64,000 bases of DNA. Source: Allocoprobacillus sp002160865 (GTDB lineage: Bacteria; Bacillota_I; Bacilli_A; Erysipelotrichales; Coprobacillaceae). The notes under the pieces were generated by a model that made no database searches, had not been told where the DNA came from, and was given only the letters and a program-made list of their open reading frames with translations. Below, in pieces: positions 36,402-44,912 of the stretch. A program made the translations under genes and the position numbers. The stretch is from positions 1-64,000 of the forward strand of contig NZ_AP031415.1 of NCBI RefSeq assembly GCF_042850985.1, read 5' to 3'. Position 1 is the stretch's first letter. Every line of letters begins with the position of its first letter.

Positions 36402-36992
36402 ATGAGCCAAATAATTATTAAAAACTATGTTAAGAATGATTATGTAAAATGTATGTTTGTGTTTGATGAAAATATACAAGAGTTAAAGAATGATTGCCCT
36501 CATCTTGTATTTGATAATAAAAAGATATATCTTCTTAATGATCATCATTACCCACAATTTTTCTATCATCATATAGAATCTATAAGCATTTCATTATGTA
36601 GCCGACTCATGAGTTACTGTGAAAATCATAAAGAAAAATTTTCTTTGTTGAGTGATGAATATTGGAAAAGAGATGAACCAATATTATATTGTGGACATAT
36701 GGGTGTTAATCTCACTTATTGTTTAGATATGATTATTCATTATCATGATAAAATGTATGCTTTTGAAAGTTTTTCAATACTTCAGACACAAAGAATCATT
36801 GAATTGCTTAAAAAGAATCATGTTTGTTTAAATGATCCCATCCATATAGAAAATATAGTGACAACACATCATACAAAATATGAATTACAACATTATTTAC
36901 AATTTCATTATAATGAATTAGCCAAAAAATATCATTTAGATAATCCTAGAGGGCAAATACTTTATCAAGAAATTGCATTAAGCAATAAATAG
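36402..36992 (+). CDS. Hypothetical protein
   Basis: A 196-residue soluble protein that I do not recognise. It is rich in His and Tyr (LLNDHHYPQFFYHHIES near 45-60, TTHHTKYELQHYLQFHYNELAKKYHL near the end) and has scattered Cys, but no standard metal motif. No signal peptide or membrane helix. AAGGAGG lies 11 bases before the ATG. A strong bidirectional terminator follows. Confidence 0.6.
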   Translation: MSQIIIKNYVKNDYVKCMFVFDENIQELKNDCPHLVFDNKKIYLLNDHHYPQFFYHHIESISISLCSRLMSYCENHKEKFSLLSDEYWKRDEPILYCGHMGVNLTYCLDMIIHYHDKMYAFESFSILQTQRIIELLKKNHVCLNDPIHIENIVTTHHTKYELQHYLQFHYNELAKKYHLDNPRGQILYQEIALSNK

Positions 36993-36999
36993 ATAATAA

Positions 37000-37030
37000 A
37001 AAATCTGTATGAACTATTCATACAGATTTT
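37000..37030. terminator. Bidirectional terminator
   Basis: A perfect 14-bp stem AAAATCTGTATGAA (37000-37013) and TTCATACAGATTTT (37017-37030) with a 3-base loop. It separates the convergent genes ending at 36992 and 37033. Confidence 0.9.
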
Positions 37031-37032
37031 CT

Positions 37033-38220
37033 TTAATATAATCTTCTATAATTATAAACATATCTTTCCCAGTATCCGGAAAGTGGGGCTGTTTTTACAC
37101 ATTGATCTGCATATTGACCAACAGTACCAGACCCTTCACCAGAAGCATGAACAAAACTTCCACCACCAATATAGATACCAATATGTGCAACACCACTACC
37201 ATAGCTAAATGTGATGACATCTCCCGGTTGTAGTTGAGAACGTGAAATAGATTGTCCACTACCAGCATATCCAGCAGCTGTTGTACGACCTAATTTGACG
37301 CCAGCTTGATTATATGCCCAATATACTAAACCAGAACAATCAAAATAGTTTGGACCATTAGCTCCCCACCAATAGCGACATCCTCGTCTTGTTAATGCTT
37401 TTTGAGCAATAGCGTTACCAACAGATGAATCACCGGGAACATATGATCCACCACCGCCACCACCACTAGGAGCACGAGAAATCAATTCAGAAAGAGCAGC
37501 ATCTATTTTCTTTTGTGCTGAAGAAACTTCTTTTGATTCTTTTTGATTATCTTTAATTTTCTCTTGTTGTGAAGCTTTTAATTCAATATATTTTTCTTGT
37601 AATGCTTCTTGAGATTTCTTTTGTGATTTTAAATTTTCTCTTGCAGTTTCTAAAGATTTTTGTTGTGTATCAAGATTCTTTTTTTGTTGTGTAAGTTCAT
37701 CAACTAATTCTTTTTCATAAGCAGTGATATCATTAACACTACTTAAACGAGAGAAGAAAGTACTAAAGTCATCAGATCCAAATAAGAAATCAACAACCCA
37801 ATTAGAATTATATGTTGTTTGCATAACATATAAACGTTCTCTCATTTGTTCTTCTTTTTTAGCTATATCTTTTTTTATTTTTTCAATTGATTTTAACATA
37901 TAATCAATTTCTTTATTCTTTTGATCGATTTGAGAATTTAATTGATCGATTTTTTGAGAAACTTCTTCAAGATTATCATTCGTTTTAGCTAAATCATCTT
38001 TTGTATCTTGAATTTCCTCTTTTAAATCCTGATTTTTTTCCTTTAAATATTTGTTAAACTCTTGACAAGTCTTCTTATTAGAATTGGTAAGATTTGAAGA
38101 ACAAATTTTAATATATTGATCTTCTTTACCTTCAAAATCAATCGCATGAACATCTATTGGAAAAAGAGTCATAGCGAATACTGAACAAAAAGTTAAAAGA
38201 CTTATTGATATTTTCTTCAT
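37033..38220 (-). CDS. Secreted NlpC/P60 peptidoglycan hydrolase with coiled coil (CwlO/PcsB type)
   Basis: Cleaves peptide stems in the cell wall. The 395-residue protein has a signal peptide (cleavage probably after residue 26, VHA), a long coiled coil (about 58-125 and 165-245), a Gly-rich linker (SGGGGGGS, 252-259) and an NlpC/P60 domain with C295 (NYFDCSGLVYWAY), H346 (VAHIGIY) and H358. This resembles CwlO/PcsB hydrolases, whose coiled coil is regulated by the FtsEX complex. No ftsEX genes are in the window. Confidence 0.92.
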   Translation of the reverse strand: MKKISISLLTFCSVFAMTLFPIDVHAIDFEGKEDQYIKICSSNLTNSNKKTCQEFNKYLKEKNQDLKEEIQDTKDDLAKTNDNLEEVSQKIDQLNSQIDQKNKEIDYMLKSIEKIKKDIAKKEEQMRERLYVMQTTYNSNWVVDFLFGSDDFSTFFSRLSSVNDITAYEKELVDELTQQKKNLDTQQKSLETARENLKSQKKSQEALQEKYIELKASQQEKIKDNQKESKEVSSAQKKIDAALSELISRAPSGGGGGGSYVPGDSSVGNAIAQKALTRRGCRYWWGANGPNYFDCSGLVYWAYNQAGVKLGRTTAAGYAGSGQSISRSQLQPGDVITFSYGSGVAHIGIYIGGGSFVHASGEGSGTVGQYADQCVKTAPLSGYWERYVYNYRRLY

Positions 38221-38403
38221 TCAATCACCTCTGCAAGAAACATTATAACACAAAACAATAAGAAAAAAATAACCAAATCATAGAAATTATAAAATGTCAT
38301 GTTTTATATATTGAGAACATATAATAGAAAGTCATGAAAATCTATGGCAAATGTGCAGACATTTTTATAAAAGTAACATATTGTATTTTGAGGAGGTGAA
38401 GGA

Positions 38404-39426
38404 ATGGCTAAAGAAGGAATTGATGTTTCACAATATCAAGGTGAAATTAATTGGGAGCTTGTGAAAGATCATATTGATTTTGCAATACTACGTTGTGGTT
38501 ACGGTCAGGATATACCGGGACAAGATGATCCGACTTTTAAAAGAAATGCAGATGAATGTACAAGATTAGGTATTCCTTTTGGTGTCTATCTTTATTCATA
38601 CGCAACAGATGAACGTGCAGCTTTATCTGAAGCAAGACATGTTATGCGTTTGATTGAAAATTATCAAATGGAATATCCAATTTATTTAGATTTAGAAGAC
38701 CCACGCATTGGTCAGTTAACAAATGATCAGATTGAAAGAAATGCCAGAGTCTGGGCAGAAGAACTTGCTAGAAATCAATATTTTCCTGGATTTTATGCTT
38801 CATATTACTGGTGGACAACAAAATTAACAGGGGCTACATTTAAAAGATATACAAGATGGGTCGCTCGTTATGCTGAAGAACTAGGAGCAGAAGGATTTGA
38901 TATGTGGCAATATACAGATCATGGATTTGTAGAAGGAATCAATGCACCTGTAGATAGAAATTATGCTTTTAGAGATTTTCCATCTGAAATTAAGGATGGG
39001 GGATATAATAATTTCCGTATAGAAACAACGCCAGAACCAGAAAGTCCAGAAGATAAGTATCAGATAGGAGATCATGTCACTTTTGATCATGTTTTTATTT
39101 CATCAGAAAGTAGTGTTCCTTTGATTCCATATATGAATCATGGAACAATTACAAGAGTTGTCCCTCATGCCAGAAACCCTTATTTAATTGGAAATGGTTT
39201 GGGATGGGTCAATAATGAAAGCATTACAGGAACATTGAGATATCTTTCTCATCCAACATATCGTGGTGACTCTCTTGTTGATGCATTGGATCAAATTGGT
39301 GTAGATTCTTCTTTTGCTTCAAGAAAAGAACTTGCTCAAAAGAATGGTATTGATAATTATACAGGTAGTGCCAGACAAAATCTGGAATTATTAAGACTGC
39401 TTCAAGAAGGACGTTTAAAAAGTTAA
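38404..39426 (+). CDS. GH25 muramidase with endolysin-like C-terminus
   Basis: Cleaves the glycan chain between N-acetylmuramic acid and N-acetylglucosamine. The GH25 domain covers about residues 3-195 with D7, D96 and E98 (YLDLED) and the late WQYTDHG. It is followed by an SH3-like segment (about 215-270) and a 50-residue module (LVDALDQIGVDSSFASRKELAQKNGI and on to the end) of the kind that I recall from clostridial phage endolysins. There is no signal peptide, also an endolysin trait. No other phage genes are near, so it may be a domesticated lysin. GAGGAGGTG is its ribosome site region. Confidence 0.88.
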   Translation: MAKEGIDVSQYQGEINWELVKDHIDFAILRCGYGQDIPGQDDPTFKRNADECTRLGIPFGVYLYSYATDERAALSEARHVMRLIENYQMEYPIYLDLEDPRIGQLTNDQIERNARVWAEELARNQYFPGFYASYYWWTTKLTGATFKRYTRWVARYAEELGAEGFDMWQYTDHGFVEGINAPVDRNYAFRDFPSEIKDGGYNNFRIETTPEPESPEDKYQIGDHVTFDHVFISSESSVPLIPYMNHGTITRVVPHARNPYLIGNGLGWVNNESITGTLRYLSHPTYRGDSLVDALDQIGVDSSFASRKELAQKNGIDNYTGSARQNLELLRLLQEGRLKS

Positions 39427-39514
39427 GGGCATTGTATAAAGCAATGCCTTTTCTATTGTATTTATGTTTGTACAATAGTATAATGAATGCGTCTTAAGGG
39501 AGAGTGACTATAAA

Positions 39515-40396
39515 ATGGTTTATGCCAAAACGAGAAATGAAAAAGAATGGAAAAAACATATAACGGCACTGATTTGTGTATTTATAGCTTCTATTATTAT
39601 GTCAATCAATATTAAATCATTTGTTAGGGCTGGAGATTTAATTCCGGGTGGTTTTACGGGTTTATCATTATTGATACAACGATCAGCCAATCTTTTTGCT
39701 GGTATTGAATTACCTTATTCAATTATCAATATTTCATTAAATGCTTTACCAGCTTTTATTGGATTTAAAATGATAGGTAAAAAATTTACCAGTTATTCAG
39801 TCTTGATGATTGTTTTAAATTCCTTTTTAGTTGATTTAATACCAGTCACACCGATTACATATGATCCACTATTAGTTTCTGTTTTTGGGGGTATTTTAAA
39901 TGGTATAGCAATTGTTATTGCATTATATGGAAAGGCTTCAAGTGGGGGAACAGATTTTATTGCGGTTTATTTATCTAATAAACTTAAGAAACCTTCATGG
40001 AACTTTGTATTTGGAATTAATACGATTATTTTGATTACAGGTGGTTTTATTTTTGGATTTGAAGCTGCTATGTATTCTATTATCTTTCAGTTTGTTTCTA
40101 CTCAAGTGATTGAAAGATTACATCGTCGTGATCATAAAGTCACTTTATTGATTATTACAAAAGAAGGAGAAACTATTGGTCAAGAGTTATTAGAATATAC
40201 TCATCATGGTGTGACAAAATTTGAAGGACAGGGATGTTATTTAAAAGAAAATAAAACAATGTTATATACTGTTGTTGGTGCTGATGAAGTGAAAGATGTT
40301 GTTCATCTTATTAGAGAACTGGACTCACATGTTTTCATTAATATTATGAATTCTGAGGGAGTGACAGGAAACTTTTATCAAGAACCAATTGAATAA
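39515..40396 (+). CDS. YitT-family membrane protein with DUF2179
   Basis: A 293-residue protein with five to six membrane helices in the first about 205 residues (starting ALICVFIASIIMSINIKSFV) and a soluble C-terminal DUF2179 domain (about 210-288, VTLLIITKEGETIGQELLE and EGVTGNFY end). The family is common in Firmicutes and has no firm function. The stop codon lies in a terminator shared with the convergent ferritin-like gene. Confidence 0.92.
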   Translation: MVYAKTRNEKEWKKHITALICVFIASIIMSINIKSFVRAGDLIPGGFTGLSLLIQRSANLFAGIELPYSIINISLNALPAFIGFKMIGKKFTSYSVLMIVLNSFLVDLIPVTPITYDPLLVSVFGGILNGIAIVIALYGKASSGGTDFIAVYLSNKLKKPSWNFVFGINTIILITGGFIFGFEAAMYSIIFQFVSTQVIERLHRRDHKVTLLIITKEGETIGQELLEYTHHGVTKFEGQGCYLKENKTMLYTVVGADEVKDVVHLIRELDSHVFINIMNSEGVTGNFYQEPIE

Positions 40397-40415
40397 AAAG
40401 GCATATGCCTTTTTA
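40395..40415. terminator. Bidirectional terminator shared by two stop codons
   Basis: AAAAAGGCAT and ATGCCTTTTT form a perfect 20-bp palindrome (40395-40414). Both convergent stop codons (40394-40396 and 40413-40415) overlap its ends. Confidence 0.85.
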
Positions 40416-40916
40416 TTTTGCATTATATTCATTAAGAAAAGATTCAAAGATTTGAAGATGGAGTTGTTCGTCTTCAATAATGCGATAGAGTATTTTTTGA
40501 ATTGTTTGATTGTATATACAATTGATTTGTTTTTGATAAATATCAATCGTTTGTTGTTCTTGAATCATAGCATTCTCTAAAAGAGATTGTAAATGACATG
40601 GATAGACATTATAACTTGGACTCCAGTATTCCAGATAGCCTTGTTGACAATCCCATAAACGAGGATCAGTTCCTAACTGATAAGCTAATTGGGCAAAGAT
40701 GTCTAAATGATGCATTTCTACAATGCTTATCTTTTCCATTGCTTCAGATAGTTCTGGCCAAGTATCCATTAAAATAATATGGTTGTAGAAATAAAGACTG
40801 ACAGCATTCATTTCTGAATGTAAACCACCTAAATTTGAAAGCATCATAGATGCATATTGAGGATTAGGTTGTATATTTTGAATTTTAGGATAGGGTTTAT
40901 TAATTAAATAGTTCAT
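40413..40916 (-). CDS. Ferritin-fold protein, CotJC/manganese-catalase-like
   Basis: A 167-residue four-helix protein with two metal-ligand pairs: Glu in GLHSEMNAVSLY with EMHH about 30 residues later, and Glu in IQEQQTIDIY with EDEQLH near the end. This pattern is shared by ferritin-like, manganese catalase and CotJC spore-coat proteins. The ATG at 40916 follows GGAGG; an in-frame GTG at 40931 is part of that ribosome site. The ribosome site is within a hairpin, and sigma-E-like promoter elements lie just upstream, which would fit a sporulation role. Confidence 0.75.
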   Translation of the reverse strand: MNYLINKPYPKIQNIQPNPQYASMMLSNLGGLHSEMNAVSLYFYNHIILMDTWPELSEAMEKISIVEMHHLDIFAQLAYQLGTDPRLWDCQQGYLEYWSPSYNVYPCHLQSLLENAMIQEQQTIDIYQKQINCIYNQTIQKILYRIIEDEQLHLQIFESFLNEYNAK

Positions 40917-40964
40917 AAAAATAACCTCCACACTCTAATGTATGAAGGTTATTTTCATTTATTC
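40917..40964 (-). promoter_or_regulatory. Hairpin covering a ribosome site, with sigma-E-like promoter
   Basis: On the minus strand AAAATAACCTTCA (left arm, 40955-40943) pairs with TGGAGGTTATTTT (40929-40917) with one mismatch, enclosing GGAGG, and T-rich bases follow; it can serve as the terminator of the upstream acetyltransferase genes. Between the arms is CATACATT (40944-40937), a full match to the sigma-E -10 pattern CATACANT, with GAATAAA (40964-40958) 13 bases upstream as a partial -35. Confidence 0.6.
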
Positions 40965-41462
40965 ACATATTTTTTCAAAACCGATACGACGAGCACCACT
41001 CAATAAAGTAATTTCACCACATACTTCAAAGCTATGTTTTGTTAAAAAACGTTGCATAGATAAATTATCTTTATGAGTATCAATGCGAATACTATGAATG
41101 TGGTTGTGTTGACATTCATGAATAGCATATTCTAATAATTGATGAGCTATATTTTGACCTTTATATGCTTCATCCACAACAATTCTATGAATCACAGCGT
41201 AAGGTTGATTTGCTGTTTTCCATGCCCCGTCAATGATATGATAAGTTGGTTCATCTTCAATTGCAAAATACATAGTTCCAATTATTTTTGTATCTTCAAT
41301 GACATAACTTTTTCCCTGGTTGATATCTTGAATAATATCATCAGCTTGTGGATAACCATCTTGCCACTGATCTATACCAGCTTTTTTAAAATAAGACTGA
41401 GCTTGATGGATAAGTGTCATAATATCTTTAACATCATCAAGCGATGATTTTCTTATTTCCAT
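40959..41462 (-). CDS. GNAT N-acetyltransferase
   Basis: A 167-residue acetyltransferase. It starts EIRKSSLDDVKDIMTLIHQA, and has the acetyl-CoA loop HRIVVDEAYKGQNIAHQLLEYAI (near 91-113) and the C-terminal DTHKDNLSMQRFLTKHSFEVCG. The substrate is unknown. It overlaps the upstream acetyltransferase gene by 10 bases, so the two are translationally coupled. Confidence 0.88.
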   Translation of the reverse strand: MEIRKSSLDDVKDIMTLIHQAQSYFKKAGIDQWQDGYPQADDIIQDINQGKSYVIEDTKIIGTMYFAIEDEPTYHIIDGAWKTANQPYAVIHRIVVDEAYKGQNIAHQLLEYAIHECQHNHIHSIRIDTHKDNLSMQRFLTKHSFEVCGEITLLSGARRIGFEKICE

Positions 41463-41959
41463 ATTGTTCTCCTTAAACTATAAATAATGATATCATGATA
41501 TTGAAAATTTTTATAAGCATGTTCATATAAATATCCTTCTTTAACAAACTGATTGGCTTCAAGTACATGACAGGATGCCAGATTTTCTACAAAAACTTCA
41601 GCATATATTTTATGAATATGATAATTTTCAAAAACATATAAGCAAAAAAGTTTAACAGCCTGTTTCATAATACCTTTATTTGCATAGGCAGGATTGAGCC
41701 AATAGCCTAATTCACAATTATGCACATCAATATCATTGTGCAAAGTTCCACCAATACATCCTACACATATTCCATCAACAACAATGCCAAAATCTAACCC
41801 ATGATTTTCTAATGAATGGGTGATAAATGACATCGCATGATCGAGAGTATATGGGTAGGGGAAGGAATTTCTTAAATAGTTTCCAATACTTTGTTCATTA
41901 GCGTGATAAGCTAATTGACATGGATCAATTTGATCCAATGTTTTTAACTCAATAATCAT
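41453..41959 (-). CDS. GNAT N-acetyltransferase, RimJ/RimL type
   Basis: A 168-residue acetyltransferase of the RimL group with GYWLNPAYANKGIMKQAVKLF (acetyl-CoA loop, near 85-105), ASCHVLEANQFVKEG and the terminal YHDIIIYSL. It is similar in plan to the gene at 17552. It lies 8 bases downstream of the aldo/keto reductase gene and overlaps the next acetyltransferase. Confidence 0.88.
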   Translation of the reverse strand: MIIELKTLDQIDPCQLAYHANEQSIGNYLRNSFPYPYTLDHAMSFITHSLENHGLDFGIVVDGICVGCIGGTLHNDIDVHNCELGYWLNPAYANKGIMKQAVKLFCLYVFENYHIHKIYAEVFVENLASCHVLEANQFVKEGYLYEHAYKNFQYHDIIIYSLRRTIWK

Positions 41960-41967
41960 GTATTCTC

Positions 41968-42888
41968 CTATGGTAAAGGCTTTTCACTGGCAAGATATAA
42001 ATCATACCATTGTTGACGTGTCAAATGAACATCACATGCCTGTACCATTTCTTGAAGATGAACAGGAGAAGTTGTCCCCATAATGGGTTGCATACAGGCT
42101 GGATGACGAAGTAACCATGCAATCGCAATAGCACTTTTTGTTACATGATATTCTTTAGCAAGTTCTTCCATAACACTATTTAACTTCTCATAGTTTGGAT
42201 GATCAATGAAACATCCTTCTGCCCATGAAGCTTGAACAACACTCCAAGGTTGAATTGTGATGTCATGTAGACGACAATAATCTAAAACACCACCATCTTT
42301 ATCTTGAGCCCAAGCTTCTTTCATGTTCATATTTAAACCAGAATCAATCATTACAGAGTGAACAATAGACAATTGAAGCTGATTAATAATAATAGGGTAT
42401 TTTGAATACTTTTGTAAAAGTTCAACTTGTAAAGGTGTATGATTAGAAACACCAAAATATTTCACTTTTCCACTTTCATATAATTCATCAAAAGCTTCAC
42501 TAACTTCTTGAGGATCACATAAGGCATCAGGACGATGTAATAATAAAATATTTACATAATCTGTCTGTAATCTATCTAAAGAATTTTGAACGCTTTGTAA
42601 AATATGTTCTTTAGAAAAATCATAACGTTTTCCAGGAACAATTCCACATTTTGTCTGAATAATCATTTTTTGACGATATTCAGGATGTCTTTTTAAAACT
42701 TCACCAAAAATAGCTTCTGATTGACCACCACCATAAATATCTGCATGATCAAAGAAATTAATACCTGATTCCAACGCTGTTTCAACCAGTTTTTCAACTT
42801 CATCGACGCTCTTATCGGCAATACGCATACATCCTAAAGCAAGACGTGATGCTTTTAAATTTGTTTTAGGTATTTGAAAATAATTCAT
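41968..42888 (-). CDS. Aldo/keto reductase, YdhF-like
   Basis: NAD(P)H-dependent oxidoreductase with a TIM-barrel fold. The 306-residue protein has the catalytic tetrad: Asp and Tyr in FFDHADIYGGG (near 46-56), Lys in MIIQTKCG (near 81) and His in LLLHRPD (near 118), and the cofactor region near the C-terminus (PIMGTTSP). The MRIADKS start and CMQPIMGT resemble E. coli YdhF. It leads a three-gene unit with the two acetyltransferases. A good GGAGG site precedes the ATG. Confidence 0.92.
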   Translation of the reverse strand: MNYFQIPKTNLKASRLALGCMRIADKSVDEVEKLVETALESGINFFDHADIYGGGQSEAIFGEVLKRHPEYRQKMIIQTKCGIVPGKRYDFSKEHILQSVQNSLDRLQTDYVNILLLHRPDALCDPQEVSEAFDELYESGKVKYFGVSNHTPLQVELLQKYSKYPIIINQLQLSIVHSVMIDSGLNMNMKEAWAQDKDGGVLDYCRLHDITIQPWSVVQASWAEGCFIDHPNYEKLNSVMEELAKEYHVTKSAIAIAWLLRHPACMQPIMGTTSPVHLQEMVQACDVHLTRQQWYDLYLASEKPLP

Positions 42889-42978
42889 AATTTGAACCTC
42901 CTGTTGTTATTATATAAAATAATGATTATAATGTAAAAGAGAATGAAATGACTTTTTAAATATTTTTAGGGAGGTTAT

Positions 42979-43185
42979 ATGGTTTATCATATTGTTAATA
43001 TTGTTGTTTATATTATTTCAATAGTTCTAGCAATGATTGGTTTAAGCTGTTTTCGTTTTGATCAATATATAAGAAAAGGAAAAGAAAGAGAATTCCATAT
43101 CTTTTTTATAGTCACGTCCATTGCTTTAGGATATTTATTTGCATCTTTTGTATTATCTTTTGGAAGTTTAAGTTTTCAATTCTAA
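42979..43185 (+). CDS. DUF1146 membrane protein (YwzB-like)
   Basis: A 68-residue protein with two membrane helices (about 5-25 and 43-63) separated by a basic loop (FDQYIRKGKEREFH). The loop and pattern fit DUF1146 (YwzB), which in Bacillus lies upstream of the murA-spoIID cluster. Function unknown. GGGAGG precedes the ATG. The next gene, spoIID, begins inside the hairpin that follows it. Confidence 0.8.
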   Translation: MVYHIVNIVVYIISIVLAMIGLSCFRFDQYIRKGKEREFHIFFIVTSIALGYLFASFVLSFGSLSFQF

Positions 43186-43187
43186 AT

Positions 43188-43243
43188 AAGAAGTTTGTAC
43201 ATATATAATAATGATGAAAAAAATATATGTAAAACTTCTTTTT
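43188..43243 (+). terminator. Terminator-like hairpin with the spoIID start codon in its loop
   Basis: The bases at 43188-43206 pair with 43223-43240 over 18 positions with a single bulged G, followed by TTTG. The 16-base loop holds both possible spoIID start codons (ATG at 43211 and 43214). No ribosome site is visible before them. CATATATA at 43200-43207 loosely resembles a sigma-E -10 box. Confidence 0.7.
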
Positions 43244-44113
43244 GTTTGTTCACTTCTATTGATTATTGGATGTTTTCGTTATCAGGAAGCATTGACGTGG
43301 TTAGATTTTCAATATCAAGTAAAACAACAAGAAAAGATTGTTCAAGTTCAAACATCAAATCAAGTGATATCAATCCCGTTAGAAGAATATCTTATTGGTG
43401 TTATTGCCGGGGAAATGCCAGTAAGTTTTGAAAAGGAGGCACTGAAGGCACAGGCAGTAGCAAGTCGTACTTTTGTTTTATCAAGAAATTTAAAGGTAGA
43501 TAATACGACAAATTCACAGGTATATTTAAATGAAGATCAAATGAAAGAGAATTGGGGAAAACAGTATGAACAAAATAAAAAGAAAATAGAAGAAGCTATT
43601 CAAGAAACCAAAGGTAAAGTAATGACTTATCAAGGTAAGTATATTTCTGCTTTGTTTTTTTCTAGCAGTAATGGAAAGACTGTTAATAGTGAGGATTATT
43701 TTACTGGAGAAGTTGCTTATTTAAAGGCTGTAGATAGTCATTGGGATACAAGTATTGATCCTCATAATATAAGAAAAAAGACTTTTACAAAAAAACAATT
43801 AGCAGATATTTTTAATGTTGTACCAGAAGATATTCGAGTTACATCACATACATCAAGTGGCTATGTTCAACAAGTCACAATTAATCAAAAAACATATACT
43901 GGTAGAGAAATAAGAGAAAAGTTATCTTTACCATCTTCATGTTTTCAAATTGAATTTTCATCAAATGGCTATACTTTTATTACCAGAGGAAATGGTCATG
44001 GTGTAGGAATGAGTCAATATGGAGCTCAAGCTATGGCTTTAGAAAATAACAATTATCAAGATATTTTACATCATTATTATCAAAATATTGAAATTGAAAG
44101 TATAGACTCTTAA
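43211..44113 (+). CDS. spoIID: Stage II sporulation protein D (SpoIID), lytic transglycosylase
   Basis: Digests septal peptidoglycan during engulfment of the forespore. The 300-residue protein has an N-terminal membrane helix (about 5-22) and the SpoIID domain. The catalytic Glu is E68 in IAGEMP, followed by SFEKEALKAQAVASRTF, and the C-terminal ITRGNGHGVGMSQYGAQAMA is intact. It has no normal ribosome site, and its start codon lies in the loop of a terminator-like hairpin. spoIIQ follows after 31 bases, as in other spore formers, but murA, usually upstream, is absent here. Confidence 0.92.
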   Translation: MMKKIYVKLLFVCSLLLIIGCFRYQEALTWLDFQYQVKQQEKIVQVQTSNQVISIPLEEYLIGVIAGEMPVSFEKEALKAQAVASRTFVLSRNLKVDNTTNSQVYLNEDQMKENWGKQYEQNKKKIEEAIQETKGKVMTYQGKYISALFFSSSNGKTVNSEDYFTGEVAYLKAVDSHWDTSIDPHNIRKKTFTKKQLADIFNVVPEDIRVTSHTSSGYVQQVTINQKTYTGREIREKLSLPSSCFQIEFSSNGYTFITRGNGHGVGMSQYGAQAMALENNNYQDILHHYYQNIEIESIDS

Positions 44114-44144
44114 CTTTTGTTCATACTTAAGTTGAGGTGAAAGC

Positions 44145-44780
44145 ATGAAGAAAAGATCTTTTCATTATAAGAAAGTCCTAGGAATCTCACTGGCATTGGC
44201 TTTATTTTTAGGTGGTATTGGTATTGTTCAAAATATTTTAGATGAACGTACAAAAAGTTTTGAAGATGAAACTGTTGTGAAAGTAGATGAAAACAAAACA
44301 CAGGAAACAAAAAAAGAAGAAAATAAAGTAGAAACTTTAAAATCGCCTGTAAAAGATGGTATTGGCATTGTGAGATATTATTATGATAAAGATGATGATG
44401 AGTCTAAACAGGAACAATCGCTAATTCTGTTTGAAGATGTCTATCGTCCAAATCAAGGTATCGATTATGCAAATAAAAATGAAGTCTTTGATGTGATGGC
44501 AGCTATCAGTGGAACAGTGACAAAGAAAACAAATGATCCAGTTTTAGGATGGGTTGTCACAATTACAAATAGTGATAACATTTCTACCACGTATGAGTCT
44601 TTATCAAAAGTATCTGTTGAGTTAAATCAAGAAGTCAAACAGGGAGATATCATTGGGAAAAGTGGAGAAAATGTATATGAGGCAGATTTGAAAAATCATT
44701 TACATTTTATTTTACAAAAGGATGATCAACTGTATAATCCAGAAAAATTTATTGGACAAACACTGGATATGATTAAGTAA
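44145..44780 (+). CDS. spoIIQ: SpoIIQ-like M23-family protein
   Basis: Forespore membrane protein that in Bacillus forms the channel or ratchet with SpoIIIAH. The 211-residue protein has an N-terminal helix (about 12-30), a charged linker and a LytM/M23 domain. The first zinc motif is broken: PNQGIDY has Asn where active enzymes have His, whereas HLHF near the end is kept. Bacillus SpoIIQ also lacks a full zinc site, so a structural role is likely. No spoIIIAH is in the window. Confidence 0.88.
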   Translation: MKKRSFHYKKVLGISLALALFLGGIGIVQNILDERTKSFEDETVVKVDENKTQETKKEENKVETLKSPVKDGIGIVRYYYDKDDDESKQEQSLILFEDVYRPNQGIDYANKNEVFDVMAAISGTVTKKTNDPVLGWVVTITNSDNISTTYESLSKVSVELNQEVKQGDIIGKSGENVYEADLKNHLHFILQKDDQLYNPEKFIGQTLDMIK

Positions 44781-44811
44781 ATTTAGATTCTTAGGAATCT
44801 AAATTTTTTTA
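44779..44811 (+). terminator. Terminator of spoIIQ overlapping its stop codon
   Basis: AAATTTAGATTC (44779-44790), TTAG loop, GAATCTAAATTT (44795-44806), then T run. The last two bases of the stop codon begin the stem. Confidence 0.9.
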
Positions 44812-44912
44812 AAATATTCACATAAATTTCATACATTTATTATATTATCATTGTGATAGAGATAGAGTTTTTGAAAAGATAAAAATTATGTTGATATAGT
44901 AATAATTTTTTC

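Noticed and set aside
38404..39426. Prophage region around the endolysin-like gene
   Set aside because: Neighbouring genes are ordinary chromosomal genes and no integrase, capsid or packaging genes are present.
43195..43431. 78-codon frame overlapping the start of spoIID
   Set aside because: Composition (Ser/Arg/Cys-rich run) does not look like a real protein and spoIID explains the region.
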